From the NCBI GenBank assembly GCA_016707705.1, contig JADJHD010000005.1, positions 186,001-250,000 on the forward strand: a stretch of DNA of 64,000 nt, in the 5' to 3' direction. The notes under the pieces are model-generated. The model was not told the origin of the DNA, made no database searches, and saw only the letters and a program-made list of their open reading frames with translations. Position 1 is the stretch's first letter, and each line of letters opens with the position of its first letter. Source of the stretch: Bacteroidales bacterium. Lineage in GTDB: Bacteria > Bacteroidota > Bacteroidia > Bacteroidales > UBA4417. This document shows positions 45,795-55,436 of the stretch, piece by piece. Both the position numbers and the translations under genes were made by a program.

Positions 45795-46226
45795 ATGAAG
45801 AAGACCCATATAGTAATCATCATATTTGTCGTTGTAGCCATTGGTGTTGTGATCAGTCTGTTCATGAACATCAGTACCTACAGCAACTTTAACAAAGCCG
45901 CCAGGAATCAGGGCAAGGATTTCCAGATTATTGGAAAGCTTGATAAATCCAAGCCTGTAATTTATGACGCCAAATTAAATCCCAATGAATTCTCGTTTTT
46001 TATGAGCGATGAAAAAGGAGATGTCAAGAAGGTGATTTATAGCGGCGCTAAACCTCAGGACTTTGAAAAGCCTGCCCAGCTGGTGGTAATTGGCTGCATG
46101 TCAGGAGACTCAGTCTTTAAGGCTAAAAGCCTTTTGATGCAATGTCCGTCAAAATACAATGACAAGAAGAAGCCTGAGAATTTCAGCGATAAGGAATTTG
46201 ATGCCAAGAAAAGCACTCAGAGCTAG
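45795..46226 (+). CDS. ccmE: Cytochrome c maturation protein CcmE, CxxxY type
   Basis: A protein of 143 residues. An N-terminal anchor (KKTHIVIIIFVVVAIGVVISLF) is followed by the periplasmic OB-fold domain (FQIIGKLDKSKPVIYDAKLN...). In E. coli, CcmE binds heme covalently through the His of HxxxY. Here the equivalent segment reads LLMQCPSKYND, so Cys replaces His (CxxxY). CxxxY CcmE proteins are known in archaea and Desulfovibrio (system I*). CcmE carries heme to the CcmF/H ligase; no ccmF follows, and a terminator ends the operon 17 bases later. Confidence 0.88.
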   Translation: MKKTHIVIIIFVVVAIGVVISLFMNISTYSNFNKAARNQGKDFQIIGKLDKSKPVIYDAKLNPNEFSFFMSDEKGDVKKVIYSGAKPQDFEKPAQLVVIGCMSGDSVFKAKSLLMQCPSKYNDKKKPENFSDKEFDAKKSTQS

Positions 46227-46242
46227 ATAAAATAGAATAGAT

Positions 46243-46284
46243 AAAAAAAGAGATGCCTTGAAATTCAGGGCATCTCTTTTTTTT
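46243..46284. terminator. Bidirectional terminator after ccmE
   Basis: A 15-bp stem, AAAAAAAGAGATGCC pairing with GGCATCTCTTTTTTT, with an 11-base loop and A and T tracts at the ends. It serves ccmE and the convergent lipoprotein gene. Confidence 0.9.
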
Positions 46285-46298
46285 GAATTATGATTGGC

Positions 46299-46859
46299 TT
46301 AGTACTCGAAAGTAATTTTGAGGTCATCGAGATAAGCAGTCTTATTTCCTGAGAAAGCATAGATCTTAACCTGGTAGTGAGGCTGGATTGCCTGATCAAT
46401 GCTGAAGTAGGCAGTGAATTCATTCCATGCACCCTTAGTCTTCAGGGCATCCTTGAGGGAATAGGATTTCCAGAGCTTGGATGCATTATTGTCGTTGATA
46501 TCCATAATAACGCTGAGTCCATCTGCAGGGTCAGCACTATTTACCCATCCATTAACTACAATTCTTTTTGGGAGTTTCTGGTTGATGTTCTCCAGATTTT
46601 CGCGATAAGCATAGGAGTATACACTCTTATCGTCAATTTTGATAACATACTCACCTGAATGAGCGGTACCGGCATCCATTTTAACCACGGTCTTTTCATT
46701 AATCCATGAAGGAATAATGGCTGCTGCGTTTTCAAGGTCGTTTGAAATGACTACCTGATTTTGTTCGGTTGAGGCAGCGGTAGGAGCAGGAGCCTGTCCG
46801 GAGTTTGAACATCCGAAAAGAATCAGAGCGCTGACCGACAATAGCAATATACTTTTCAT
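46299..46859 (-). CDS. Hypothetical lipoprotein with beta-rich, jelly-roll-like domain
   Basis: A protein of 186 residues. Signal peptide with lipobox LFGC (Cys 17), then a Ser/Ala/Pro/Gln-rich linker and a domain of about 150 residues ending in GNKTAYLDDLKITFEY, a pattern common in carbohydrate-binding-like jelly rolls. Ligand unknown. It is convergent with ccmE. Confidence 0.7.
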   Translation of the reverse strand: MKSILLLSVSALILFGCSNSGQAPAPTAASTEQNQVVISNDLENAAAIIPSWINEKTVVKMDAGTAHSGEYVIKIDDKSVYSYAYRENLENINQKLPKRIVVNGWVNSADPADGLSVIMDINDNNASKLWKSYSLKDALKTKGAWNEFTAYFSIDQAIQPHYQVKIYAFSGNKTAYLDDLKITFEY

Positions 46860-47073
46860 TGTTTGAATAATTTAGGGTTGGAATAATTTTTCGCGAAATT
46901 ACAACTTTTTCATCCGGAAATAAATCGTTTTTTATGCCTAATCTATCCGATTTGATTAGGTATGTTTTTACCTTGGATTAGGTGAAAACGGTTTCTTTTC
47001 TTAGTTCACCTCTTGGAATCGATGCCTTAATATTTTGTAGTTTCGCCAAACCTTATCAATCAATTTCTGAAAA

Positions 47074-48994
47074 ATGCCTTTCGAAAGTCTGTCGTCCTTT
47101 ATTCAGTTGCTGGAAGCTAAAAATGAACTGGTTCGTGTGAAAGAGTTTGTTTCACCTGAATTGGAGATTACTGAGATTACTGACCGCTTCAGTAAACATA
47201 ACGGTAAAGCACTTCTGTTTGAGAACACCGGAACTGCATTCCCCTTGCTGATCAATGCTATGGGGACAGAAAGAAGGATGTGCCTTGCTCTTGGAGTAGA
47301 GTCACTTGATGATATCGGAAAGGAGATAATGGAAATGGTTGGCAAAATGATGATGCCAAGAGAACCTTTTTCGAAGCTGGCAATTTTACCTACCCTGGCA
47401 GGAATGCCTCCTGGATGCCCGGAAAATTAGTGGGAAAGGTAAATGTCAGGAAGTGGTTGTCAACAATCCTGACCTGAGCAAATTGCCCGTACTTACCTGC
47501 TGGCCTTTTGATGGCGGGCCTTTCATTACCCTGCCTGTTGTTCATACCAGGCATCCGGAGAGTGGGCTCAGAAATGTAGGAATGTATCGCATGCAGGTTA
47601 TGGATAAAGATATAACTGGAATGCACTGGCATCTGCATAAGAATTCAGCTTCACACTACAGGGAATACAAGCGATTGGGCAAAAGAATGCCTGTTGCAGT
47701 TACACTTGGAGGAGATCCGGCCTATACCTATTCTGCAACCGCACCACTGCCTGAAAACGTGGATGAGTACCTGTTGGCAGGCTTTCTGAGGAAGAAAAGG
47801 GTTGAAATGGTGAAATGCCTAACCTCGGATCTTGAAGTGCCCTGGGATGTTGACTTTGTCATTGAAGGTTATGTCGATCCTTCTGAAGAACTTGTCCTCG
47901 AGGGACCATTTGGCGACCATACCGGATTTTACTCTCTGGCCGATTATTATCCCAAGTTCCATGTTACCTGCATTACCCACCGGAAAGATGCAATATATCC
48001 AACTACGATCGTAGGTATTCCTCCACAGGAAGATGCTTGGATAGGTAAGGCTACGGAGAGAATCTTCCTTTCCCCCATTCGATTGTCAATGCTTCCGGAA
48101 ATCACGGATATGGTTATGCCAGTTGAAGGGGTATTTCACAATATTGTACTTGCCGGAATCAGGAAAAGCTTTCCCGGACAGGCATCAAAGGTGATGAGTT
48201 CACTTTGGGGTGCCGGACAAATGATGTTCAATAAGGTTTTGGTTGTGCTGGATGATGATGTGAATCTGAATGATTATTCAGCTGTCATGAAAGCAATTTC
48301 TGAAAATGCCGATGTGAGAACTGATCTGGTTCTTACCAAGGGGCCTGTGGATGTCCTGGATCATTCCAGCAGTCGTTTTGCAATGGGAAGCAAGTTCGGT
48401 ATTGATGCCACGAGAAAATGGGATGGAGAGGTGGATAATGCATCAAGAAAGAATGAGTATGTCTATTCTGAACCAAACTCAATTCAACTGGAAGGAGCTG
48501 AAGCCGATGTATCCCTAATGAGGATAGGAATACCATTGCTTATTGTGAGGGTTAATAAAACAGAAAAGATGCAGGTTCGATCGCTTCATGATCAGCTTGC
48601 CAAGAGTGGCAGGATGGATGGCCTCGACTGGGTTATTTATGTTGATGAACATACGAATGGACTAGAATGGGGCGATCTGGCCTGGATGGTTGCGAATAAT
48701 ATTGATCCCATGCGTGATTGCTTTATCTCAGAGGCTACAGCTTCGTTTAAGGCTCTGGCAATTGATGGAACCATGAAGACCTGGGAACTGGATAGCTTTA
48801 ACCGAGAATGGCCCAATGTTCTCACCATGAGTGATGATGTAATTAGAGCTATTGACAGAAGATGGGAGTCGCTGGGACTGGGTGAATTTATTCCTTCTCC
48901 CACACTATATAAATCACTGGTTGAAAGTAGGAAGGAGCTGTCAGCCAATCATGGGATTCAAACAATGGTGATATATAATCATATTGAAAATTAG
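47074..48994 (+). pseudogene. UbiD-family decarboxylase, frameshifted twice
   Basis: The first frame (47074-47430) starts MPFESLSSFIQLLEAKNELVRVKEFVSPEL-like and ends at a stop after LPTLAGMPPGCPEN. The second (from about 47420) continues with RKISGKGKCQEVVVNNPDLS, GGPFITLPVVHTRHP and GPFGDHTGFYSLADYY, the prFMN-dependent UbiD core. A third short frame TCC-TGG-ATG (47409-47417) gives the SWMP expected between. Adding a C to the runs at 47407-47408 and 47418-47420 restores MPSWMPRKISGKG and a 640-residue protein. The substrate (aromatic or menaquinone precursor acid) is unknown. Confidence 0.85.
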
Positions 48995-49050
48995 ATATTT
49001 AAATTAGATTTTCATACAAAAAATTATTTTATGCAAGGTATGGAAAGGGC

Positions 49051-49081
49051 TTGTTATGATTTCCTTAAATAGATACCTTTG
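49051..49081 (+). promoter_or_regulatory. Promoter of rocD
   Basis: TTG at 49051-49053, a 20-base spacer, then TACCTTTG at 49074-49081. It excludes the upstream ATG at 49056 as the start and supports ATG 49122. Confidence 0.6.
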
Positions 49082-49121
49082 CCCCATATTTTCGAAACCA
49101 AACCAGAAAAATTATAGTTCT

Positions 49122-50355
49122 ATGCTCAACGAAACATTGAACAATTTAACCTCAGCCAAAGCCATTGAGTTGGAAGACAAATATGGCGCGCACAATTATC
49201 ATCCACTACCGGTTGTCCTTTCAAAAGGCGAAGGCGCTTTGGTATGGGATGTTGAAGGAAAACGTTATTTCGATTTCCTTTCAGCCTATTCAGCAGTTAA
49301 TCAGGGACATTGCCATCCAAAGATTATTGATGCACTGGTAGATCAGGCACGCACTCTTACCCTGACTTCCCGTGCATTTTACAACAATATCCTGGGTGTC
49401 TATGAGAAGTTTGTAACCGAGTATTTTAAATATGATAAGGTGCTCCCAATGAATTCAGGAGCAGAAGCTGATGAAACTGCACTAAAACTATGCAGGAAAT
49501 GGGCATATAAAGTAAAAGGTGTTCCCGAAGGAGAAGCAAAAATTATCGTCTGTGAGAATAATTTCCATGGACGCACCATCACCATAATTTCCATGTCGAC
49601 TGATCCTGATGCATACAAGGGATATGGCCCTTACACTCCGGGATTTGTAACAGTTCCCTACAATGATATTCCTGCTCTGGAGAAGGCCTTGAGGATCCCA
49701 ATGTTGCTGGATTCCTGGTTGAGCCAATTCAGGGTGAAGCCGGCGTTTTCGTACCTGACGAAGGATATCTTTCAAAGGCATATGCTGCATGCAAGGCTAA
49801 GAATGTTTTGTTTATTGCTGATGAAGTTCAGACAGGAATTGCCCGCACAGGGAAATTACTGGCCTGTGACCATGAGAATGTAAGGCCAGATATTCTTATT
49901 CTTGGGAAAGCCCTTTCAGGAGGTGTTATTCCTGTTTCAGCCGTACTCGCCGACAATGAAATAATGCTCACTATCAAGCCGGGCGAACATGGTTCTACTT
50001 TCGGAGGAAATCCACTTGCAGGCCGCGTTGCAATGGCTGCCCTCGAGGTTGTGACCGATGAAAAACTGGCTGAAAAAGCTGAGTATCTTGGAAAAATTTT
50101 CCGCGCAGAGTTAAGTGCTGTAAAGAGTGAGATGATTGAACTTGTCAGGGGTAAGGTTTGCTGAATGCAGTAATTATCAGGCCCAAGAATGGTAAGGAAG
50201 CATGGGATGTCTGCGTTAAGATGAAGGATATGGGATTGCTTGCAAAACCTACCCATCAGCATATTATTCGCTTTGCTCCTCCATTGGTAATTACTGAAGA
50301 ACAACTCAGGGATGCAATTGCCATTATCAAGGAAGCAATACTCTCCTTTGAGTAA
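49122..50355 (+). pseudogene. rocD: Ornithine aminotransferase, frameshifted twice
   Basis: From ATG 49122 (MLNETLNNLTSAKAIELEDKY), the class III aminotransferase frame runs to about 49693, moves to a second frame until 50155, and then to a third until 50355. Joined, they give IADEVQTGIARTG, the PLP lysine region LILGKALSGGVIP and GSTFGGNPLAGRVAMAAL. GG at 49693-49694 and GG at 50155-50156 each need one more G to give LRDPNVAGF and VRGKGLLNAV; the restored protein has 411 residues, a normal length. It converts ornithine and 2-oxoglutarate to glutamate semialdehyde and glutamate. Sequencing error or true decay cannot be separated here. Confidence 0.88.
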
Positions 50356-50385
50356 GCAATCTTGTATAAAGTGTCTATAAAGAGA

Positions 50386-50422
50386 AACAGCGCAACTATT
50401 AAAAGTTGCGCTGTTTTTTTTT
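50386..50422 (+). terminator. Terminator of rocD
   Basis: A perfect 10-bp stem, CAGCGCAACT / AGTTGCGCTG, with a seven-base loop and ten T. It follows the third frame's stop by 30 bases, which supports that frame as the true 3' end. Confidence 0.9.
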
Positions 50423-50584
50423 GTCTGAAAATTTCTGAATTACGCAAATAAGTTCAAAAGGAATTCGTTGTTATACAACTATTGCTTTACCAGCTTACCC
50501 TTTCAACTATTGATAACTTGAAAGTGCCGGATATTCAAAATAGTTGACACCTTTCTCAAAAGCTTTAACCTCAATTTTTCTCTC

Positions 50585-51190
50585 ATGAAGCGTTTCTTGT
50601 TGCTCCTGATTTCATTAAGCCTGGGATCTTATCTCTTGGCTCAGGATTTAGTAATCACCCGTGCAGGAGACTCCCTTTGGGGTAAAGTAAAAGTTGTTAC
50701 AGCTGACTCCATTGGTCTGGAATCAGATGGAAATTTTGTTTCAATCCAGATGTTTCACAAGGATATGCTGAATCGTTTGGAGTATGCAAATGGGGTCATG
50801 GTTGCATTTAATGAGACCATTATTTCCACTGCTAAAGATACTGCGGGTTCTTCCCTTCCAGGATATGATCATGGCGTGAGGGATGCTGAGATGTATTACA
50901 AAGGATACAGAACAGCCGGGACTACTACGTTAATCAGTAGCTTGTTTTTCCCATTGTTTGGATTGATTCCTGCAATCGCCTGTTCCACAACTCCGCCTTC
51001 GCCCCAAAGCTTTTCAATCCCACAGAATGCCCCGATATCTGATTCCAGTTATATGAGGGGGTATCAGGAGCAGGCAAAGGTGATTAAAAAGAAGAAGGTT
51101 TGGAAGAACTATGCTGTAGGAGCAGGTGTTGCCGCTTCATTAAAGGTTGTAGCATTGGTTGTGATGATTACAACGTTGAATTCATTGTAA
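50585..51190 (+). CDS. Exported hypothetical protein with C-terminal membrane segments
   Basis: A protein of 201 residues. A signal peptide (KRFLLLLISLSLGSYLLAQ) is followed by a short beta-rich region (LVITRAGDSLWGKVKVVTADSIGLES), a Ser/Pro-rich stretch, a hydrophobic segment near residues 115-132 and a last one near 178-197. The early part resembles the SLWGKV repeats seen in some Bacteroidota envelope proteins. No family recognised. Confidence 0.6.
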   Translation: MKRFLLLLISLSLGSYLLAQDLVITRAGDSLWGKVKVVTADSIGLESDGNFVSIQMFHKDMLNRLEYANGVMVAFNETIISTAKDTAGSSLPGYDHGVRDAEMYYKGYRTAGTTTLISSLFFPLFGLIPAIACSTTPPSPQSFSIPQNAPISDSSYMRGYQEQAKVIKKKKVWKNYAVGAGVAASLKVVALVVMITTLNSL

Positions 51191-51222
51191 GCAGCATTTT
51201 ATCCAAAAGCTGAGGCTGCGGT

Positions 51223-51972
51223 CTACTTTCCAAATCTCTTTGAAAGCATATATCTTTTAGAAACTTCATCCCAGTTTACCAGACTCCAGAAAGCCTCCAC
51301 GTAGTCAGGCCTTTTATTCTGATATTTCAGGTAATATGCATGTTCCCAAACATCAAGTGCTAAGAGGGGTAAACCTTTCTTTTCGGCTACATCCATCAGT
51401 GGATTGTCCTGATTAGAGGTGGAAGTCACAGCCAGTTTGCCCTGATTGTCGATAATCAGCCATGCCCAGCCGCTTCCGAACTTGCTTTTGGCAGCATTGC
51501 TGAATTGTTCCCTGAACTTATCGAAGGAGCCGAATTCCAGATCGATGGCGGCAGCCAGTTCGCCGGTTGGTTTGCTGCCCCTGGCAGGAGCCATGTTTTC
51601 CCAGTAAAGGGTGTGATTGTACAATCCTCCTGCGTTATTTCTTACTGCATCAGGATATTTGCTGATCTGCTTGAAAATATCTTCAAGGCTTGTGCCTTCA
51701 AGGTTGTTCTCCTTTGCTGCAGCAAGGAACTTTGTATAGTATCCTCTGTGATGCTTGTCGTAATGAATTGAAACAGTCAGGCTGTCGATAGCTGGCTGAA
51801 GCGCATTGTATGCATAGGGGAGTGCTGGGAAATTATATCCTGTGATTTTCCCGGTTGCATCGAGTGTGTAGAACGAAGGTTGTAAGGTTTGAGTTTTCTG
51901 GGCGATGGAAGCTGATGAACTTAAGAGGAGCAGAGCCATCCCAAAGAAACTGTACTTAAGGGTTGATTTCAT
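51223..51972 (-). CDS. Exported Fe/Mn superoxide dismutase
   Basis: A 249-residue SOD with an N-terminal signal peptide (KYSFFGMALLLLSSSASIAQ) and about 15 further residues before the SOD domain. Metal ligands are present: SIHYDKHHRGYY (His), AGGLYNHTLYW (His), and DVWEHAYYLKYQNKRPDYV (Asp and His). The Gln in SNQDNPL is the Mn-type or cambialistic position. Export would put the enzyme in the periplasm or outside the cell to remove superoxide. It lies 160 bases downstream of a cytosolic SOD on the same strand. Confidence 0.9.
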   Translation of the reverse strand: MKSTLKYSFFGMALLLLSSSASIAQKTQTLQPSFYTLDATGKITGYNFPALPYAYNALQPAIDSLTVSIHYDKHHRGYYTKFLAAAKENNLEGTSLEDIFKQISKYPDAVRNNAGGLYNHTLYWENMAPARGSKPTGELAAAIDLEFGSFDKFREQFSNAAKSKFGSGWAWLIIDNQGKLAVTSTSNQDNPLMDVAEKKGLPLLALDVWEHAYYLKYQNKRPDYVEAFWSLVNWDEVSKRYMLSKRFGK

Positions 51973-52090
51973 TTTCTTGGTGATTAATTATTTGGCAGGC
52001 GATAATTTCCTTCAGGTTTCATTATTTGAGAATTCATCAATTAAAAAATTGCAATCAGAATCTGAAACCGTATGGTGCAATGTAAAATTC

Positions 52091-52123
52091 ATCAGGGGAA
52101 GTTCTGTTAAAACTCCCCCTGAT
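52091..52123 (-). terminator. Terminator-like hairpin after the cytosolic SOD
   Basis: A 13-bp stem ATCAGGGGAAGTT / AACTCCCCCTGAT with one mismatch and a seven-base loop, immediately after the SOD stop on the reverse strand. The T-tract is short (GAATTTTA), so termination may be partial. Confidence 0.55.
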
Positions 52124-52132
52124 GATAATGGA

Positions 52133-52744
52133 TTAACCTATAATTTTAAGGTAGTTTTCATTGGCCTTTTCCCAGTTAACAATGCTGAAAAATGCATTGA
52201 TGTAGTCTGGGCGGCGGTTCTGATACTTCAGGTAATAAGCATGTTCCCAAACATCGAGTCCAAGAACCGGCTGACCTTTGCACTCGGCAATATCCATAAG
52301 TGGATTGTCCTGATTGGCGCTGGAACAAACACAAAGTTTACCGTTATTGTCGACAGAGAGCCAAGCCCAGCCGCTTCCGAAACGATTTGCTGCTGCGTCG
52401 CTGAACTGAGTTTTAAAGGCCTCGTAGGAGCCATATACTGCTTTGATTTCTTCTCCCAGTTTGCCAACGGCCTCTCCACCGCCTTTTGGTGACAGGATTT
52501 CCCAGAAAAGGTTGTGGTTGTATAGTCCGCCACCGTGATTGCGGAAAGCTGCTGGCAGAGTGCTCATTGATTTAAACAACTCTTCGAGGCTCTTGCCATC
52601 ATGTTCGGTGTTGGCAATTGCAGCAGTAAACTTGTCAAAATAGGTTTTATGATGTTTGGAGTGATGAATCTCCATGGTCTGACGGTCAATAAATGGTTCC
52701 AGTGCGTCGTAAGCGTAAGGTAATTCAGGAAAACTGTAATTCAT
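52133..52744 (-). CDS. sodA: Cytosolic superoxide dismutase (Mn-type residues)
   Basis: A 203-residue SOD without signal peptide, beginning MNYSFPELPYAYDALEP. Ligands: MEIHHSKHHKTY (His), GGGLYNHNLFWE (His), DVWEHAYYLKYQNRRPDY (Asp, His). The Gln of ANQDNPL and the Gly at the position of Fe-type Gln fit Mn or cambialistic use. It dismutes superoxide in the cytoplasm. It is upstream of the exported paralog. Confidence 0.93.
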   Translation of the reverse strand: MNYSFPELPYAYDALEPFIDRQTMEIHHSKHHKTYFDKFTAAIANTEHDGKSLEELFKSMSTLPAAFRNHGGGLYNHNLFWEILSPKGGGEAVGKLGEEIKAVYGSYEAFKTQFSDAAANRFGSGWAWLSVDNNGKLCVCSSANQDNPLMDIAECKGQPVLGLDVWEHAYYLKYQNRRPDYINAFFSIVNWEKANENYLKIIG

Positions 52745-52764
52745 GTTGTTTCAGTTGTTATGAT

Positions 52765-52789
52765 TAGACTTTAGTTTAGATTCAGTCTA
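52765..52789 (-). promoter_or_regulatory. Interrupted palindrome upstream of the SOD gene
   Basis: TAGACT (52765-52770) and AGTCTA (52784-52789) form an inverted repeat with a 13-base spacer, 21-45 bases before the SOD ATG. A metal-responsive repressor (MntR/DtxR or Fur type) would be a natural occupant, but this is inference. Confidence 0.35.
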
Positions 52790-52850
52790 CATAACAATAC
52801 CTGATCTGAAAGGTTCAGAGTATTAACAAATATTAGGAATAGGAGGAGGC

Positions 52851-55436
52851 TTAGAATTCGGCGATTAATTTTACATTAACCTGCCTGGGCGTGAGGTAAT
52901 TAGGTACTCCATACTGATTGCCGTTATAATCCCTGACCCAGTTGTAGGAGATGGTGTTGGAAACCTGAAGCAAATTCAGGACTTCGAGGGAAGCCCAGAG
53001 TGCCTTGAAGCCCTTGAAAAAGGTTGGTAATGGCTTTTTGGTTGCCTGTCCGATAAGCTGTTTGCTTAGGCCAATGTCTACCCTCACGTATTGTGACATG
53101 CGGTGAGTATGCGTATAGATGGGAGTGAAAGGAGCCCCTGTTGGCAAGCCACTTCCGAAATAGGCACCCAGATTCATTTTATAGGTGGGATTACTGGGCA
53201 GGTAGTCCTGGAAGAACAATCCAAAGGTTATTCTCTGGTCAGTGGGACGGGGAATGAAGCCCGGGTAAACTGTAAGAGTGTCCTTGATAGTTTTATCCTG
53301 ATCAACTCCTGCTTCTATCAGCTCTCCTGCCGGATTATAATATTCAAGGTAAGAGTCGTCATACAGGTCTTCAGCTGTTTTCATTATAGAAAGGCTGGCC
53401 CATGATTCGATTCCTTTAACAAATTCACCATTTACCTTCATATCGATTCCGGCGGCGTAGCCTTTTGATCCATTTATCCCCAGGTAACGAATCCTGACAT
53501 TATCCACTTCATAGGGGACAAGGTCCTTCATGTATTTATAGTAGACCTCGGTGACAAATTTAAACCGGCGATCCCAGGCCTGGAAATTGAGATCGCTGCC
53601 AAGCACGAAATGAATCGATTTCTGAGCCTTAAGGTTGGGGTTAATGGAATCTTCCAGGTTTCTGAGTTCCCTGTAAAAGGGAGGCTGATAATAGTATCCT
53701 GTAGAGAATCGGAAGAGTATGTCCTTTTTCCAGTTAGGTTTATAGGAGAGGGTAGCTCTCGGACTCGCCAGAAACTGTTTATTGTAATCCCAGTATTGGA
53801 ATCTTACACCTGCAGTCAGAGCCAGATGTGAGGAATCAGATTTGAAATCCCATGTATTTTGGGCAAAGGCGGTATACCTGTTCGTTGAGAGTTTAGCCTC
53901 AGACTGAACATGGTAGCTCAGGTAAAGGTCATCGAGGTTGCCTGACTGGCCCAGGGTACCCGGATCATAGGGGAGGGAATACCCGGCGGAATCAACCATA
54001 TACCACTCCTTCAGCTTGTCGTTGATGAATTCATGCTGGTATTTGAAGCCCCATTGTGCAAAACTGTTCCTGTAATTCAGGCTGTAGCGGTTTTCGATGT
54101 TCACCACAGTCATGGCAAGCTTGTTTCTTGCATGGTTAATGTAATTCCCAACACCCTTGGTCTCGATAACTTCGATGGAGTCATAGTCGGCCGGCTGGTT
54201 CTCGAGTAATCCAATCCAGTATTGAGCCTGAATGTCAAATGATTCCTGTTCCAATGAACGGTAAGCAGAGGTTATCCATTTTACCTGCAGATTTTTATTG
54301 GGTTTGTGGGTAAGGGTGACAGCACCCATCATGCTGCGGTAGCGGTCCAGTTCCTGTCCGTCGAAATAAATGTTTAGTCTTAGAGGCTGATAGAGGGTGC
54401 CAAAGTTGGTTTCCCTTGATTCAGGGACAAGTGTGTAAGAATTGCTGGAAAGGTACGCGAGGACTGATAATTCCAGTTCTTCATTAATGTCGTAGGTAAG
54501 AAGACTTTGAAGGTCGAGAAAGACAGGGCGGTAGCTGCCTTTGGTATCCAGTCCGTTAAGCAGGTACTGGCTGGTTTTGTAGCGGGCTCCTGCCAGATAG
54601 GTAAAACGGTTGTTATCGGAAGCCCCTTCAACGTGAATATTGGTGCCAAGAAGGCTTGCTGAAGCCGAGGCTGCAAATTCTGAGGGATGCTTATAGCGGA
54701 TATCAAGCGCTGAGGAAAGCTTATCGCCGTATTTGGCATCGAATCCACCGGCAGAAAACAGAACAGAGGAAACAAGGTCTGAATTCAGAAAGCTCAGTCC
54801 TTCCTGCTGTCCTGACCTTACCAGGAAGGGGCGGTAGATTTCTATATCGTTGACATAAACAAGGTTTTCATCGAAATTGCCACCCCTTACCGAGTACTGG
54901 GAGCTTAATTCGTTATTGGAAACAACCCCGGGCATGGTTTTAAGCAGTGATTCTATCCCACCTCCGGCCGAAGGAAGGGCTATAGCTGCTTTGGGGTTAA
55001 GCCTGTTCAGGTTTGAATTTCGAAGTTGCTTATCCTCGATGGTAATGCTTCCCAATTGCACAGCTTTCTCATTCAATTGATGGTCGATGCGTCTTTTCTC
55101 ACCCGGAGACAATTCAAATTTCAGGGTGTCAGACTTATAGCCAAGAGAGGAGATGACGAGCCTGCAGGGTTTGGAGGCGGGAATAGCAAGTGAATAGGAG
55201 CCATCACGGGCAGTTGAGGTGCCTCCCGACTGTCCCAAAATAGACAGATTTACGAATTCAAGTGGACGATTCAGTTCGTCGGTGATTTTGCCAAAGATAC
55301 TTGCCTGCTGGGCTTCTGTGATGAGGGAACACAACAAGGCAATGAATAGGAATAGGTACTTTCCTGAAAACCTTAGCCTGAAATGGGCATAACTTCCTAA
55401 GGATGATTTGCTAAGAGCGGAAATGAAGATATGCAT
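52851..55436 (-). CDS. TonB-dependent receptor with carboxypeptidase-regulatory-like domain
   Basis: A protein of 861 residues. Long N-terminus with a hydrophobic signal (YLFLFIALLCSLITEAQQ), CarboxypepD_reg-like domain (ASIFGKITDELNRPLEFVNL), plug with SLLKTMPGVVSNNELSSQYSVRGGNFDENLVYVNDI, and a barrel ending in QVNVKLIAEF. No SusD partner. Ligand unknown. An upstream Met could be replaced by a later start close to the signal peptide. It is 122 bases from the next gene. Confidence 0.85.
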   Translation of the reverse strand: MHIFISALSKSSLGSYAHFRLRFSGKYLFLFIALLCSLITEAQQASIFGKITDELNRPLEFVNLSILGQSGGTSTARDGSYSLAIPASKPCRLVISSLGYKSDTLKFELSPGEKRRIDHQLNEKAVQLGSITIEDKQLRNSNLNRLNPKAAIALPSAGGGIESLLKTMPGVVSNNELSSQYSVRGGNFDENLVYVNDIEIYRPFLVRSGQQEGLSFLNSDLVSSVLFSAGGFDAKYGDKLSSALDIRYKHPSEFAASASASLLGTNIHVEGASDNNRFTYLAGARYKTSQYLLNGLDTKGSYRPVFLDLQSLLTYDINEELELSVLAYLSSNSYTLVPESRETNFGTLYQPLRLNIYFDGQELDRYRSMMGAVTLTHKPNKNLQVKWITSAYRSLEQESFDIQAQYWIGLLENQPADYDSIEVIETKGVGNYINHARNKLAMTVVNIENRYSLNYRNSFAQWGFKYQHEFINDKLKEWYMVDSAGYSLPYDPGTLGQSGNLDDLYLSYHVQSEAKLSTNRYTAFAQNTWDFKSDSSHLALTAGVRFQYWDYNKQFLASPRATLSYKPNWKKDILFRFSTGYYYQPPFYRELRNLEDSINPNLKAQKSIHFVLGSDLNFQAWDRRFKFVTEVYYKYMKDLVPYEVDNVRIRYLGINGSKGYAAGIDMKVNGEFVKGIESWASLSIMKTAEDLYDDSYLEYYNPAGELIEAGVDQDKTIKDTLTVYPGFIPRPTDQRITFGLFFQDYLPSNPTYKMNLGAYFGSGLPTGAPFTPIYTHTHRMSQYVRVDIGLSKQLIGQATKKPLPTFFKGFKALWASLEVLNLLQVSNTISYNWVRDYNGNQYGVPNYLTPRQVNVKLIAEF

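Noticed and set aside
51905..52492. A 195-residue plus-strand frame across the two SOD genes
   Set aside because: It opposes well-supported SOD genes and has no recognisable motif.
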